DNA from: Sphingomicrobium sp. XHP0239
Lineage (GTDB): Bacteria; Pseudomonadota; Alphaproteobacteria; Sphingomonadales; Sphingomonadaceae
Length of the DNA stretch: 64,000 nucleotides
Direction: 5' to 3'
NCBI RefSeq assembly: GCF_039555325.1
Contig: NZ_CP154608.1
Coordinates: forward strand, 1,240,001 to 1,304,000
The translations under genes were made by a program, and so were the position numbers. Below the pieces are notes generated by a model. It worked only from the letters and a program-made list of their open reading frames with translations, was not told the origin of the DNA and made no database searches. Shown piece after piece: positions 43,108 through 50,481 of this stretch (position 1 is its first letter; every line of letters begins with the position of its first letter).

Positions 43108-43542
43108 TCAGTCGCGAGGGTCGCGGGTCAAGGCGTCGGAGACCTTGCGGTCGAACTGGCGTTGCTGCTCGGGTTCGAGAATTTCGCGCATGTCGAAGAC
43201 ATGGCGCACCGTTGCTTTCTGCAGATCGCCCATGCGTGCATGCACCTCGTCGATCGCGGCCGAGACCTCGGGACCGTACTCATGCTCGGTTTCCATCGCC
43301 TGGGCGAGCCGGGCATTGGCTGCACGCGCCGATCCTTCGAGCCGTGCCCTTTCGACAGCGAAACGAGCCTCGAGCGCATCGAGACGCTGCTCCTGGTCGG
43401 CCGTCAGGGTGAGTTCGTCGTGCACGAAATCGTGGAGGCCGGAGCCAGCCTCGTGATTGGCCCAGCGGTCCGCGGCAATCGCGCCGAGGCATCCTGCAAG
43501 TGCTGCGAGAAGCACCGCGAGAACGATATGCGTCGTCTTCAA
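43108..43542 (-). CDS. Periplasmic heavy-metal sensor (CnrX-like)
   Basis: A 144-residue protein with an N-terminal membrane anchor (HIVLAVLLAALAGCLGAIAA) and an all-helical periplasmic domain: HEAGSGLHDFVHDELTLTAD carries clustered histidines, and VHARMGDLQKATVRHVFDMR with EILEPEQQRQFDRK forms the second hairpin. This is the CnrX/CzcP 'periplasmic heavy metal sensor' pattern. The start is a TTG, with GGAG nine bases before it in the end of the preceding gene. It sits between the anti-sigma and sigma genes. Confidence 0.85.
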   Translation of the reverse strand: MKTTHIVLAVLLAALAGCLGAIAADRWANHEAGSGLHDFVHDELTLTADQEQRLDALEARFAVERARLEGSARAANARLAQAMETEHEYGPEVSAAIDEVHARMGDLQKATVRHVFDMREILEPEQQRQFDRKVSDALTRDPRD

Positions 43543-43545
43543 ACC

Positions 43546-43842
43546 CTATTGCTCCACATGGAGGAGCGCCGATGGGGACAGCTGTTCGCCGAGGATAAGA
43601 CTCTCGCCAAATGACGCGGAAGACGTGCCATAGCCGCCGGGCCAACCGCTCGTTCCGGCGCCAGCTCCAAGCCCGACGACGAACAGACCGACGAACAGAG
43701 CCGTCCGGCGGCGTCGGTCGGCGATTTCGCCAAGCTGTCCGGCGCGCTGCCAAACGCCATCCATGAAGTCGGCGGGGACCTCGCTGGTGCCGGTGGCGGA
43801 AAGGGTTCCGAGCACCGCATCAAGAGAGTGATTGTCACGCAT
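43546..43842 (-). CDS. Short membrane anti-sigma factor (CnrY-like)
   Basis: A 98-residue protein. The N-terminal cytoplasmic part (RDNHSLDAVLGTLSATGTSE, then VPADFMDGVWQRAGQLGEIA) would bind the sigma factor. One transmembrane helix (TALFVGLFVVGLGAGAG) and a short periplasmic tail follow. Size, topology and position at the head of the operon are those of CnrY. AGGAG lies eight bases before the ATG, and a candidate sigma promoter lies 32 bases before it. Confidence 0.75.
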   Translation of the reverse strand: MRDNHSLDAVLGTLSATGTSEVPADFMDGVWQRAGQLGEIADRRRRTALFVGLFVVGLGAGAGTSGWPGGYGTSSASFGESLILGEQLSPSALLHVEQ

Positions 43843-43874
43843 CCGAAAAACTCCTGTGGGTTGCACGTGTCCTA

Positions 43875-43898
43875 TACGCGCTCGCCTGCACAATCCCT
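43875..43898 (-). promoter_or_regulatory. Candidate ECF sigma promoter of the Y-X-H operon
   Basis: On the minus strand AGGGA (43898-43894) is followed after 15 bases by CGTA (43878-43875). It would give autoregulation of the sigma operon. Confidence 0.65.
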
Positions 43899-43914
43899 TA
43901 AACTTCTTTTTTTG

Positions 43915-43938
43915 AGGGAATGTCCACCACCATACGTA
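43915..43938 (+). promoter_or_regulatory. Candidate ECF sigma promoter of the methyltransferase-DUF411 pair
   Basis: On the + strand AGGGA (43915-43919) is followed after 15 bases by CGTA (43935-43938), 37 bases before the ATG. It is back to back with the Y-X-H promoter, with 16 T-rich bases between the two -35-like elements. Confidence 0.65.
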
Positions 43939-43975
43939 ATCGAGACGGGTCTGTCAGAATCGGGTCGAACCCGGG

Positions 43976-44680
43976 ATGAATGGAAACCAACTCGTGAGCA
44001 ATATCACCGCACCTGAAGATCACGGCGAATTTACGCCTCTTCTTGGCAAGAGCTTTCTGACGCCGCTTTACGACCGGGCGATCGGTCTGTTCACCCGCGA
44101 ACATCTCTGGCGCCAAAGGATTGTCGAAGAGCTGCACCTTGTCCCCGGCGACCGGGTGATCGATGTTGGCAGCGGAACCGGCACTCTTCTCAAGGCCTTG
44201 ATGACGGATTGTCCGGAAGCGGGTCTGATCGGTGTCGAACCCGACCCGGATGCGCTCGCGCTTGCGCGGCGCAAGTTTGGCGCGGGAGCCGATCTCGTGA
44301 AATGGCACAATGGCTTTCTCGAAAGCCTCAAGCTACCCGCAGGGTGGCAGCCGAACAAGATCGTCAGCAGCCTCGTCCTGCACCAGGTCCCCTTGCGCAA
44401 GAAGCAGACAATTCTGGAAACCATCGAAAGCTTGCTCGTGCCAGGCGGAACCGTGTTGATCTCCGATTATATGAAGCAAGATAACCCACTCATGCGGAGC
44501 CTCTTCCGGGCGACCGTCCAGTCTCTTGACGACATAAGCGACACGCAGCCCAGCGCCGACGGCGAAGTCGAAAAACTGTTCGCCGAAATCTTCACCGAGC
44601 CATGCCTGCTCCAACGGTTCCCGACGGCAACCGGGACGATCTCGCTATGGCGCGGATACAAGAAAGGAATTGCACAATGA
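43976..44680 (+). CDS. Class I SAM-dependent methyltransferase
   Basis: A 234-residue protein. The SAM-binding site is DRVIDVGSGTGTLLKALMTD (motif I), with IGVEPDPDALALARRKF (acidic loop) and NKIVSSLVLHQVPLRKKQTI (motif IV region). VPGGTVLISDYMKQ is the post-motif. The start region FTPLLGKSFLTPLYDRAIGL resembles methyltransferases of the UbiE/ArsM-like broad group without the arsenic cysteines. It shares a divergent promoter region with the sigma operon and is coupled to the DUF411 gene, so it belongs to the metal response. Its substrate is unknown. Confidence 0.85.
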   Translation: MNGNQLVSNITAPEDHGEFTPLLGKSFLTPLYDRAIGLFTREHLWRQRIVEELHLVPGDRVIDVGSGTGTLLKALMTDCPEAGLIGVEPDPDALALARRKFGAGADLVKWHNGFLESLKLPAGWQPNKIVSSLVLHQVPLRKKQTILETIESLLVPGGTVLISDYMKQDNPLMRSLFRATVQSLDDISDTQPSADGEVEKLFAEIFTEPCLLQRFPTATGTISLWRGYKKGIAQ

Positions 44681-45141
44681 ATTTGAAAAAGCCTTCGCTG
44701 CTCCGGCGATCGATTAGCGGCGCGGCCTTGCTCGTGCTGGCAGCCTGTTCGAACGTGGCTCAGGCAGCGACCTATACGATGTTCCGGGATCCAGGATGTG
44801 GGTGCTGTCTCAACTGGGCAGGCCATGTCGAAGACGGGAGGAACACGAAGGTGGCATCGGTCGACAGCAACGACATGGCGGCGATCAAGACCGCGCGGGG
44901 CGTACCCCAAGAGTTATGGTCATGCCATACGATGGAGGTCGATGGATACATCATCGAAGGTCACGTGCCTGCAGAAGCCGTCGCCAAGCTTTTGCGCGAA
45001 CGGCCCGCCGGCGTTGCCGGCATCGCGGTTCCGGGAATGCCTCTGGGATCGCCCGGCATGGAGGCCGGAAACCGGATCCAGCCTTACGACGTCATCGCCT
45101 TTGGCCCAACCGGACAGAGCGTCTTCGCGTCCTTTCCGTAA
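44677..45141 (+). CDS. DUF411 metal-binding periplasmic protein
   Basis: A 154-residue protein with a signal sequence (ISGAALLVLAACSNVAQA). The DUF411 core follows: TMFRDPGCGCCLNWAGHVED with three cysteines and a histidine, then CHTMEVDGYIIEGHVPAEAV and GIAVPGMPLGSPGME. DUF411 proteins are found next to copper resistance genes and are thought to bind copper. Its ATG overlaps the methyltransferase stop by four bases. Confidence 0.88.
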   Translation: MNLKKPSLLRRSISGAALLVLAACSNVAQAATYTMFRDPGCGCCLNWAGHVEDGRNTKVASVDSNDMAAIKTARGVPQELWSCHTMEVDGYIIEGHVPAEAVAKLLRERPAGVAGIAVPGMPLGSPGMEAGNRIQPYDVIAFGPTGQSVFASFP

Positions 45142-45353
45142 GGGGGTGAAGCCACTCCATGCGTCGGCATGAAAGGTTGCAGGCGATGAGGACTAATTGC
45201 GGGAAGCGACACAGAAGCCTGTCGAACTTCTCGCCGGGTCCGGGCTGGCTGCCCCCACAGTCCCGGACCCTTCCAATTTGTATGATTGCAGCACGCACGA
45301 AATAGGAGAAATGCGATAGTCAAAAGCTCGGTCAGAAATGCTGGATCTTTTTA

Positions 45354-45377
45354 AGGGGTGAACCTCTGCCCAACGTA
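45354..45377 (+). promoter_or_regulatory. Candidate ECF sigma promoter of the APC permease
   Basis: AGGGG (45354-45358) is followed after 15 bases by CGTA (45374-45377), 50 bases before the TTG start. The upstream flank TTTTTA is T-rich, as at the divergent promoters near 43.9 kb. Confidence 0.6.
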
Positions 45378-45427
45378 CTGCTTGTCGTGATGCTTCTCGG
45401 ACGGGATGACATAGACAGGGGAAAGAC

Positions 45428-46780
45428 TTGCAGACAGATGGCGACGATCAACATAGCGAGAATGCGGGCTCGATAACGTTGCTGGGCGGTGTCGCGATGG
45501 GGACCGGCGTCATGATTGGCGCAGGTATCTTCGCACTGACCGGCCAGATTGCCGAACTGGCTGGACCGTTATTTCCGCTTTCTTTCATAGTCGGCGCGCT
45601 GGTTACCTCGCTTGCCGCCTACAGCTACATCAAGATGTCGAACCGCTGGCCCTCCTCTGGCGGCATCGCGATGATCCTTCAGAAGGCTTACGGACCGGGC
45701 GTCGTTGCAGCATCGGCATCGCTCCTGATGGCGCTGTCGATGGTCATCAACGAAAGCCTGGTCGCTCGGACCTTCGCGACCTATGCCTTACGGCCCTTTG
45801 GGCTCGAAAGCAGCGGCATTCTGGTCTCCGTCGCGGCACTGGCCCTCATCGTTTTCGCCTATTTCGTGAATGCTGCCGGCAACAAATCGGTCAGCGGGTT
45901 TTCGCTCATTATGTCGGCAATCAAGATCGGCGGCATCGCCCTGTTCGCAATTGCGGCGATCTGGGCCACCGGATTTTCAGGCGGTGCCTTCGCAGAGCCG
46001 GTCGCGCTTTCGGGCCTCGACGCGTTGCTCGCTTCGGTCGCTTTCTCGATCCTCGCTTTCAAGGGTTTCACCACCATCACCAACAGCGGCGGCGAAATCA
46101 TCGATCCGCATCGGAATGTCGGCAGAACCATTATCATTTCGATCGCAGTATGCGTGGTCGTCTACCTTCTCGTCGCGGTGGCGGTCGGCGCCAGCCTCAG
46201 CACTTCAGAAATAGCCGAGGCGCGCGATTACTCTCTTGCGGCAGCTGCGCGCCCCGCGCTCGGAGAGCTTGGCTTCTATTTCACAGTCGCAATCGCGATC
46301 GCAGCCACGACCTCGGGTGTCATCGCCAGTGTTTTCGCCGTTTCGCGAATGCTGACGATGCTGACCGAGATGAAGATGATCCCGCATAGCCATTTCGGCA
46401 TGAGCGGACCGATCCGCAGTCACATGCTGGTCTATACCGTAGTGATTGCCGGCACGCTCGCGGTCCTGTTCGATCTGTCGCGGATCGCTTCGCTCGGAGC
46501 ATTTTTCTATCTCGTAATGGACATGCTTGTGCATTGGGGCGTGCTGCGCGGTTTGCGGGAAGAGATCGGTGCGCGTGCCTGGGTGCTATGGTCGGCACTC
46601 GTGGCGGACAGCGTAGTCCTGACAGCTTTTGCCTTCGCCAAGCTCAAAACCGACCCTGCGGTCGTCGCCTATGCGGTCGCAGGCATTGCCGCCGTTTTCA
46701 TCGCCGAATGGTTCTATTTGTCCAGGCGTTCGCAAGCGATGGACTCCGCTTCAGAAAGACCGGCGGAAGAGAGGCGGTGA
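45428..46780 (+). CDS. APC superfamily amino-acid/cation permease
   Basis: A 450-residue membrane protein with about twelve hydrophobic segments. The first helix has GGVAMGTGVMIGAGIFALTG, the substrate-binding unwound region of APC transporters, and later KGFTTITNSGGEIIDPHRNV and VFAVSRMLTMLTEMKMIPHS match the family. The start is a TTG with AGGGGA five bases before it; no ATG lies close. It would import an amino acid or related solute; the link to metal stress comes from its promoter-like element and neighbours. Confidence 0.85.
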   Translation: MQTDGDDQHSENAGSITLLGGVAMGTGVMIGAGIFALTGQIAELAGPLFPLSFIVGALVTSLAAYSYIKMSNRWPSSGGIAMILQKAYGPGVVAASASLLMALSMVINESLVARTFATYALRPFGLESSGILVSVAALALIVFAYFVNAAGNKSVSGFSLIMSAIKIGGIALFAIAAIWATGFSGGAFAEPVALSGLDALLASVAFSILAFKGFTTITNSGGEIIDPHRNVGRTIIISIAVCVVVYLLVAVAVGASLSTSEIAEARDYSLAAAARPALGELGFYFTVAIAIAATTSGVIASVFAVSRMLTMLTEMKMIPHSHFGMSGPIRSHMLVYTVVIAGTLAVLFDLSRIASLGAFFYLVMDMLVHWGVLRGLREEIGARAWVLWSALVADSVVLTAFAFAKLKTDPAVVAYAVAGIAAVFIAEWFYLSRRSQAMDSASERPAEERR

Positions 46781-46880
46781 CCCCGTTAGTAGAACACGAG
46801 CGCAAAGGCAGCGACCAAAAGCCGACGAGGATCGAGGCGCCAAGTTCGCGGATCAAAAGAAATTCAAGACGGAGCATATC

Positions 46881-47642
46881 GTGACGACTAAAACTGCCAC
46901 CGTTTACCGAATGGTCATGCCGGACCACGTTTGTCCGTATGGATTGAAAACGGTTGATTTGCTCAAACGCGAAGGTTTCGAGGTGGACGACCACCATTTG
47001 AAAACGCGCGAGGAGACCGATGCGTTCAAAGAGCACCATGGGGTAGAAACCACCCCCCAAACCTTCATCGGCGGGAAGCGCATCGGAGGTTACGACGATG
47101 TCCGTGAGCATGTCGGCAAGAAAAGAACGCAAGCCGGTGATGACGAGACCAGCTACCAGCCCGTCATTGCCATTTTCGGCGTCGCTTTCCTCCTGGGTCT
47201 GGCAATTAGCTGGTACGTTTTCGACACGATTTTCACGGTGGAAGCGGTCGAATGGTTTGTCAGCCTATCGATGGCCTTGCTCGCGATCCAGAAGTTGCAG
47301 GACGTGCGCAGCTTCTCGACCATGTTCCTCAACTACGATCTGCTGGCGCGACGCTGGGTACGATATGGATTTCTATATCCGTTCGGTGAGGGTTTGGCTG
47401 GAATATTAATGGTCGCGCACGCGCTTCCGATCGTCTCGGTTCCGGTATCGCTGTTCATAGGGACGGTCGGCGCGGTCAGCGTGTTCAAGGCGGTCTACAT
47501 CGACAAGCGCGAGTTGAAATGCGCTTGCGTCGGCGGAAGCAGCAACGTGCCGCTCGGCTTCGTATCGTTGACCGAGAACCTATTCATGATCGGTATGGGT
47601 CTTTGGATGGGTGCCAAGGCCCTGGGTTGGGTCTCGCTATGA
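46881..47642 (+). CDS. Glutaredoxin domain fused to MauE/DoxX-like membrane domain
   Basis: A 253-residue protein. Residues 1-80 are a glutaredoxin (VYRMVMPDHVCPYGLKTVDL, then GVETTPQTFIGGKRIGGYDD) with CPYG, a single-cysteine variant of the CPYC site. Residues 95-250 are a MauE-type membrane domain with four helices (AIFGVAFLLGLAISWYVF, FIGTVGAVSVFKAVYIDKRE) and a cytosol-side CACVGG cysteine pair. The start is a GTG preceded by GGAG; a longer in-frame opening upstream overlaps the permease gene and is rejected. It probably moves reducing equivalents across the inner membrane. Confidence 0.85.
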   Translation: MTTKTATVYRMVMPDHVCPYGLKTVDLLKREGFEVDDHHLKTREETDAFKEHHGVETTPQTFIGGKRIGGYDDVREHVGKKRTQAGDDETSYQPVIAIFGVAFLLGLAISWYVFDTIFTVEAVEWFVSLSMALLAIQKLQDVRSFSTMFLNYDLLARRWVRYGFLYPFGEGLAGILMVAHALPIVSVPVSLFIGTVGAVSVFKAVYIDKRELKCACVGGSSNVPLGFVSLTENLFMIGMGLWMGAKALGWVSL

Positions 47643-48055
47643 TTTGGGCACTGCTTCTCGGTTTCGCGCTGTTCGCGATCTCTCTCTACTTCCACATGTT
47701 GATGCTGCGCGGGGCGAAAGCCGTTTCTCCGCCAGGCAAGGACCCACGCCATTTCCGGCTGCTTGCAGGCTCCAGCCTCGTTCTTCTCAGCCATCTGGTC
47801 ATCGCCGGCATATTCGCGGGCGGAATGTATCTCGCTTCCGTCTGGGGCCTTGGCGGGCTCGAGAAGGACGTCATCAACAGCTGGATGGATTATTACTACT
47901 TCGCGCTGATCACGATCTCGACGGTCGGTCTCGGCGATATTCTGCCCGCCGGGCACATGCGCGCCATTTCCGGCATCGCCGCCCTTACCGGGTTCCTGAT
48001 GATCAGTTGCACCGCCCAATATGTCTATCAAACCATGAGCGAAAAGGAGAATTGA
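47639..48055 (+). CDS. Small two-helix ion channel (K+ channel pore family)
   Basis: A 138-residue membrane protein. After an N-terminal helix (ALLLGFALFAISLYFHMLML) and a second (SSLVLLSHLVIAGIFAGGMY), it has the pore loop YYYFALITISTVGLGDILPA, with TVGLGD where K+ channels have TVGYGD. A last helix is IAALTGFLMISCTAQYVYQ. The ATG overlaps the previous stop by four bases. It may release K+ or another cation during metal stress; selectivity is uncertain because of the Leu. Confidence 0.8.
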   Translation: MIWALLLGFALFAISLYFHMLMLRGAKAVSPPGKDPRHFRLLAGSSLVLLSHLVIAGIFAGGMYLASVWGLGGLEKDVINSWMDYYYFALITISTVGLGDILPAGHMRAISGIAALTGFLMISCTAQYVYQTMSEKEN

Positions 48056-48056
48056 T

Positions 48057-48590
48057 ATGGCTGAAGCTAGGCACGATGCACACGAAAAAGGTGGAGGGGG
48101 CGGCAACTACTGGCGGTTCATGGCAATGGTATCGACCTCGACCGTGATCATGTTCTTCCTGATGTATGCCAACAGCTTCGACATGGACGACGTTTTCTGG
48201 AGCGAGACGCGCTTCTGGATGATGTTCGTCATGGGCGCGATGATGATGGTGGTCATGCTTCTCTTCATGTGGGGCATGTACAAGGACCGGACCAAGAACT
48301 TCATCATCTTGGGTGTCGGAGCCGTCGTCTTCGCGCTCGCGCTATGGCTCGTACGCAGCCAGACCACGGTGGACGATACCGAATACATGGCCGCGATGAT
48401 CCCGCACCACTCGATCGCGATCATGACTAGCGAGAGGGCGAGCCTGAAGGATCCGCGGGTTCGCGAACTCGCGCAGGCCATCATCGTCGCGCAGCGGCGC
48501 GAGATCGCCGAGATGAAATATCTCATCCAGGACATCGAGGAAAACGGTCCGCGCACCGAAGAACGCCTGCCCGAGGAGATGCAGCAATGA
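48057..48590 (+). CDS. DUF305 domain membrane protein
   Basis: A 177-residue protein with three hydrophobic helices (MVSTSTVIMFFLMYANS, MMFVMGAMMMVVMLLFMWG, FIILGVGAVVFALALWLV) rich in methionine. A C-terminal DUF305 module follows: DTEYMAAMIPHHSIAIMTSE with the HH motif, then LAQAIIVAQRREIAEMKYLI. DUF305 proteins recur in copper and silver resistance islands and likely bind metal. It starts one base after the channel gene stop. Confidence 0.88.
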   Translation: MAEARHDAHEKGGGGGNYWRFMAMVSTSTVIMFFLMYANSFDMDDVFWSETRFWMMFVMGAMMMVVMLLFMWGMYKDRTKNFIILGVGAVVFALALWLVRSQTTVDDTEYMAAMIPHHSIAIMTSERASLKDPRVRELAQAIIVAQRREIAEMKYLIQDIEENGPRTEERLPEEMQQ

Positions 48591-49075
48591 ACAAGATCGC
48601 AATCCTGACGCTTGCAGCCCTCCCTCTGGCGGCCTGCAACACCAATTCCGCGGTCGGCAATGATCGCGAAGCACAGCTCGATCCCCCGGCAACTGCGGCG
48701 CCGATAGAGAGTGCTGCGAGCGCTCTTGCCAACCTCAGCCCGGGCCTCATGCTGCCCGAGACCATGAGCGACGCGGACCTCGCCACGCTGGGAGTGGAGA
48801 ACACGTGTCAGTTTCGCCTGACTGAGGTCGCGTTTCCGTCGTTCGTCTACGACAACAGCGGTGGCGGCGCGATCAAGATCAACGGCAAGCTGATCCCTGT
48901 CACAGCAAGCGCCTCGGGTGAGTATGCGAATGGTGAGCTTCGTATCCGCACGCGCCTTCTCGATGACGAAGGAGACGCGGGCCTGCAGATGCAGGAACTC
49001 ATCGTCGCCGGACCTCGGATGAAGGACGAGTTCGGGTTCTGGGGGTACACGACCTGCGGCAACAGCGAGGCGTGA
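48587..49075 (+). CDS. Uncharacterised lipoprotein, 162 residues
   Basis: The signal NKIAILTLAALPLAAC gives a lipidated cysteine. The body (GLMLPETMSDADLATLGVEN, TCQFRLTEVAFPSFVY, ending FGFWGYTTCG) has two spaced cysteines that could form a disulfide. I know similar lipoproteins in sphingomonad metal islands but no function. Its ATG overlaps the DUF305 stop. It is the last gene of the operon and is followed by a strong hairpin. Confidence 0.75.
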   Translation: MNKIAILTLAALPLAACNTNSAVGNDREAQLDPPATAAPIESAASALANLSPGLMLPETMSDADLATLGVENTCQFRLTEVAFPSFVYDNSGGGAIKINGKLIPVTASASGEYANGELRIRTRLLDDEGDAGLQMQELIVAGPRMKDEFGFWGYTTCGNSEA

Positions 49076-49083
49076 ACACGAGC

Positions 49084-49115
49084 GAGCGGGCGCCAGCGTG
49101 CGTCGGCGCCCGCTC
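49084..49115 (+). terminator. Hairpin after the lipoprotein gene
   Basis: Perfect 11-bp arms GAGCGGGCGCC and GGCGCCCGCTC surround a 10-base loop, nine bases after the stop codon. No T-run follows. Confidence 0.6.
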
Positions 49116-49168
49116 CATGATCACGACGGGCCCGGCACGCGCGGCCAGATTCATAATGAGGTACGACA

Positions 49169-49888
49169 GTGGCAGCTGAGCCTGTGACCGATGCAGCACC
49201 CATTGCGGTCTTCGGTGCCGGAGGAAAGACCGGTACGGAAATACTGCGCCATGCGGTTCGCAAGGGCATCGCGGTTCGAGCGTTCGAGCACACCTTGCCC
49301 GAACCATCGGACCGGGTCGATAACGTCGAGTACTTCCAATGCGATGTACTCAATGACGACTTCAGCAGCGAGCTCGAAGGTTGCCGTGCTGTTATTTCCG
49401 CACTCGGTATAGGGTTTAGTCCATCGACGGCGATCGATCCGCCTCCGCTTTACACGGAGGGAACCCGCAGGCTGGTGGAAGCGATGTCGGCAACCGGCAT
49501 TTCCCGGATCGTCGTGATATCGGCAGCGTTCGTAGAGGCGCAGCCCAGCGTTCCTGCATGGTTCGAGCTCACAGCAAGACCAGCCTTGCACAAAATTCTC
49601 GCACAGATGCGCGCAATGGAAGATCTTCTGGAGCGCGCGAAAGGCCTGGAATGGACGGCTGCGCGACCGGGCTGGCTCCTGGACGAACCCTATACCGGTG
49701 AAGCCGTCATTTCCGACGAGCGCCTTGCCGAAGGTTGCTTTCGCTGCCGGCACGCGGATCTTGCGGCATCGATGCTCGAATTCGTCTGCGAGAACACCTG
49801 GGTCAACGCCAAGCCCGCAATAGCCCGCCCAGAAGAAGACCGCTTCGAAAGCATGACAGCGCTGAAAGCCGAACTGGGAATCGACTGA
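49169..49888 (+). CDS. NAD(P)H-binding (NmrA/atypical SDR) protein
   Basis: A 239-residue protein with the Rossmann motif IAVFGAGGKTGTEILRHAVR, then CRAVISALGIGF and TGISRIVVISAAFVE, as in NAD(P)-binding 'YwnB/HSCARG' atypical SDRs that sense redox state. The start is a GTG with GAGG eight bases before it. It stands between the DUF305 operon and the efflux operon. No signal peptide; cytoplasmic. Substrate unknown. Confidence 0.85.
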   Translation: MAAEPVTDAAPIAVFGAGGKTGTEILRHAVRKGIAVRAFEHTLPEPSDRVDNVEYFQCDVLNDDFSSELEGCRAVISALGIGFSPSTAIDPPPLYTEGTRRLVEAMSATGISRIVVISAAFVEAQPSVPAWFELTARPALHKILAQMRAMEDLLERAKGLEWTAARPGWLLDEPYTGEAVISDERLAEGCFRCRHADLAASMLEFVCENTWVNAKPAIARPEEDRFESMTALKAELGID

Positions 49889-49900
49889 GGAGGAGGCGGC

Positions 49901-49999
49901 ATGTTCGAGACACGTACGGCGACAATCGGGAGGGGTCACGATAATTTTGAGACTCTCCGCAGGCTGCATGACCTTGTCTTAAAAGCGGCAAAGCTCTAG
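49901..49999 (+). CDS. Very small ORF of 32 codons with strong ribosome-binding site
   Basis: MFETRTATIGRGHDNFETLR followed by RLHDLVLKAAKL. A nearly perfect AGGAGG lies six bases before the ATG. The C-terminal half would form an amphipathic helix. It may be a genuine microprotein or a leader for the next gene, which begins nine bases after its stop. Confidence 0.4.
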   Translation: MFETRTATIGRGHDNFETLRRLHDLVLKAAKL

Positions 50000-50008
50000 G
50001 TGAGTGTG

Positions 50009-50365
50009 ATGCGAGCCTTGCGTACCCTAGGACTGTTATTGATCGCCTGCGGGCTATTCGTCCAGTCGGCCGCGCATGCTTCTGCTCTTCCTCAGGTCGT
50101 CGACGCAGGCGATCCGGCCTGCGCAGAGATGGAAACGATGGCGGGCGCGACTTCCACGGAAGATGACGGCAGCGCACCTTGCAAGAACCTTCGGCTGGAT
50201 TGTCTGGTGGCGCTCGGGTGCATTGCGCCGCTCGCTCCCGGCGCTGATGCGACCCTTTCCGAAGACTTACCGGCGCAGGCTGCTCAATTCAGCGGTTTGA
50301 TCTCCAATTCGCTCGCCGCCCTAAGGCTGGGGCCAGAACCGCCACCTCCGCAATTTCCGGCATGA
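50009..50365 (+). CDS. Secreted small protein preceding the efflux operon
   Basis: A 118-residue protein with a signal peptide (TLGLLLIACGLFVQSAAHA). The mature part has four cysteines (DPACAEMETMAG, APCKNLRLDCLVALGCIAPL) and a proline-rich end (GPEPPPPQFPA). Similar small proteins are found just upstream of CusCBA-type operons in sphingomonads; they may bind metal through the cysteines. The ATG is preferred to an in-frame GTG three codons earlier; AGGTGAG precedes both. Confidence 0.65.
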   Translation: MRALRTLGLLLIACGLFVQSAAHASALPQVVDAGDPACAEMETMAGATSTEDDGSAPCKNLRLDCLVALGCIAPLAPGADATLSEDLPAQAAQFSGLISNSLAALRLGPEPPPPQFPA

Positions 50366-50372
50366 CCCGCGT

Positions 50373-50388
50373 GCAGGCTTAAGCCTGC
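50373..50388. repeat. 16-bp perfect palindrome before the efflux operon
   Basis: GCAGGCTTAAGCCTGC lies eight bases after the small secreted protein's stop and about 95 bases before the TolC-type gene. It could be a terminator stem without a loop or, more likely, a regulator's binding site. Confidence 0.4.
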
Positions 50389-50481
50389 GCGCTCCTGCCT
50401 CTGGATGAACGGCCTGCGCTCGACGCGGGCCGGTGATCCGGAACGCGTGTTTGACGCGCTCCTTTTGCGGAATGAACAATC

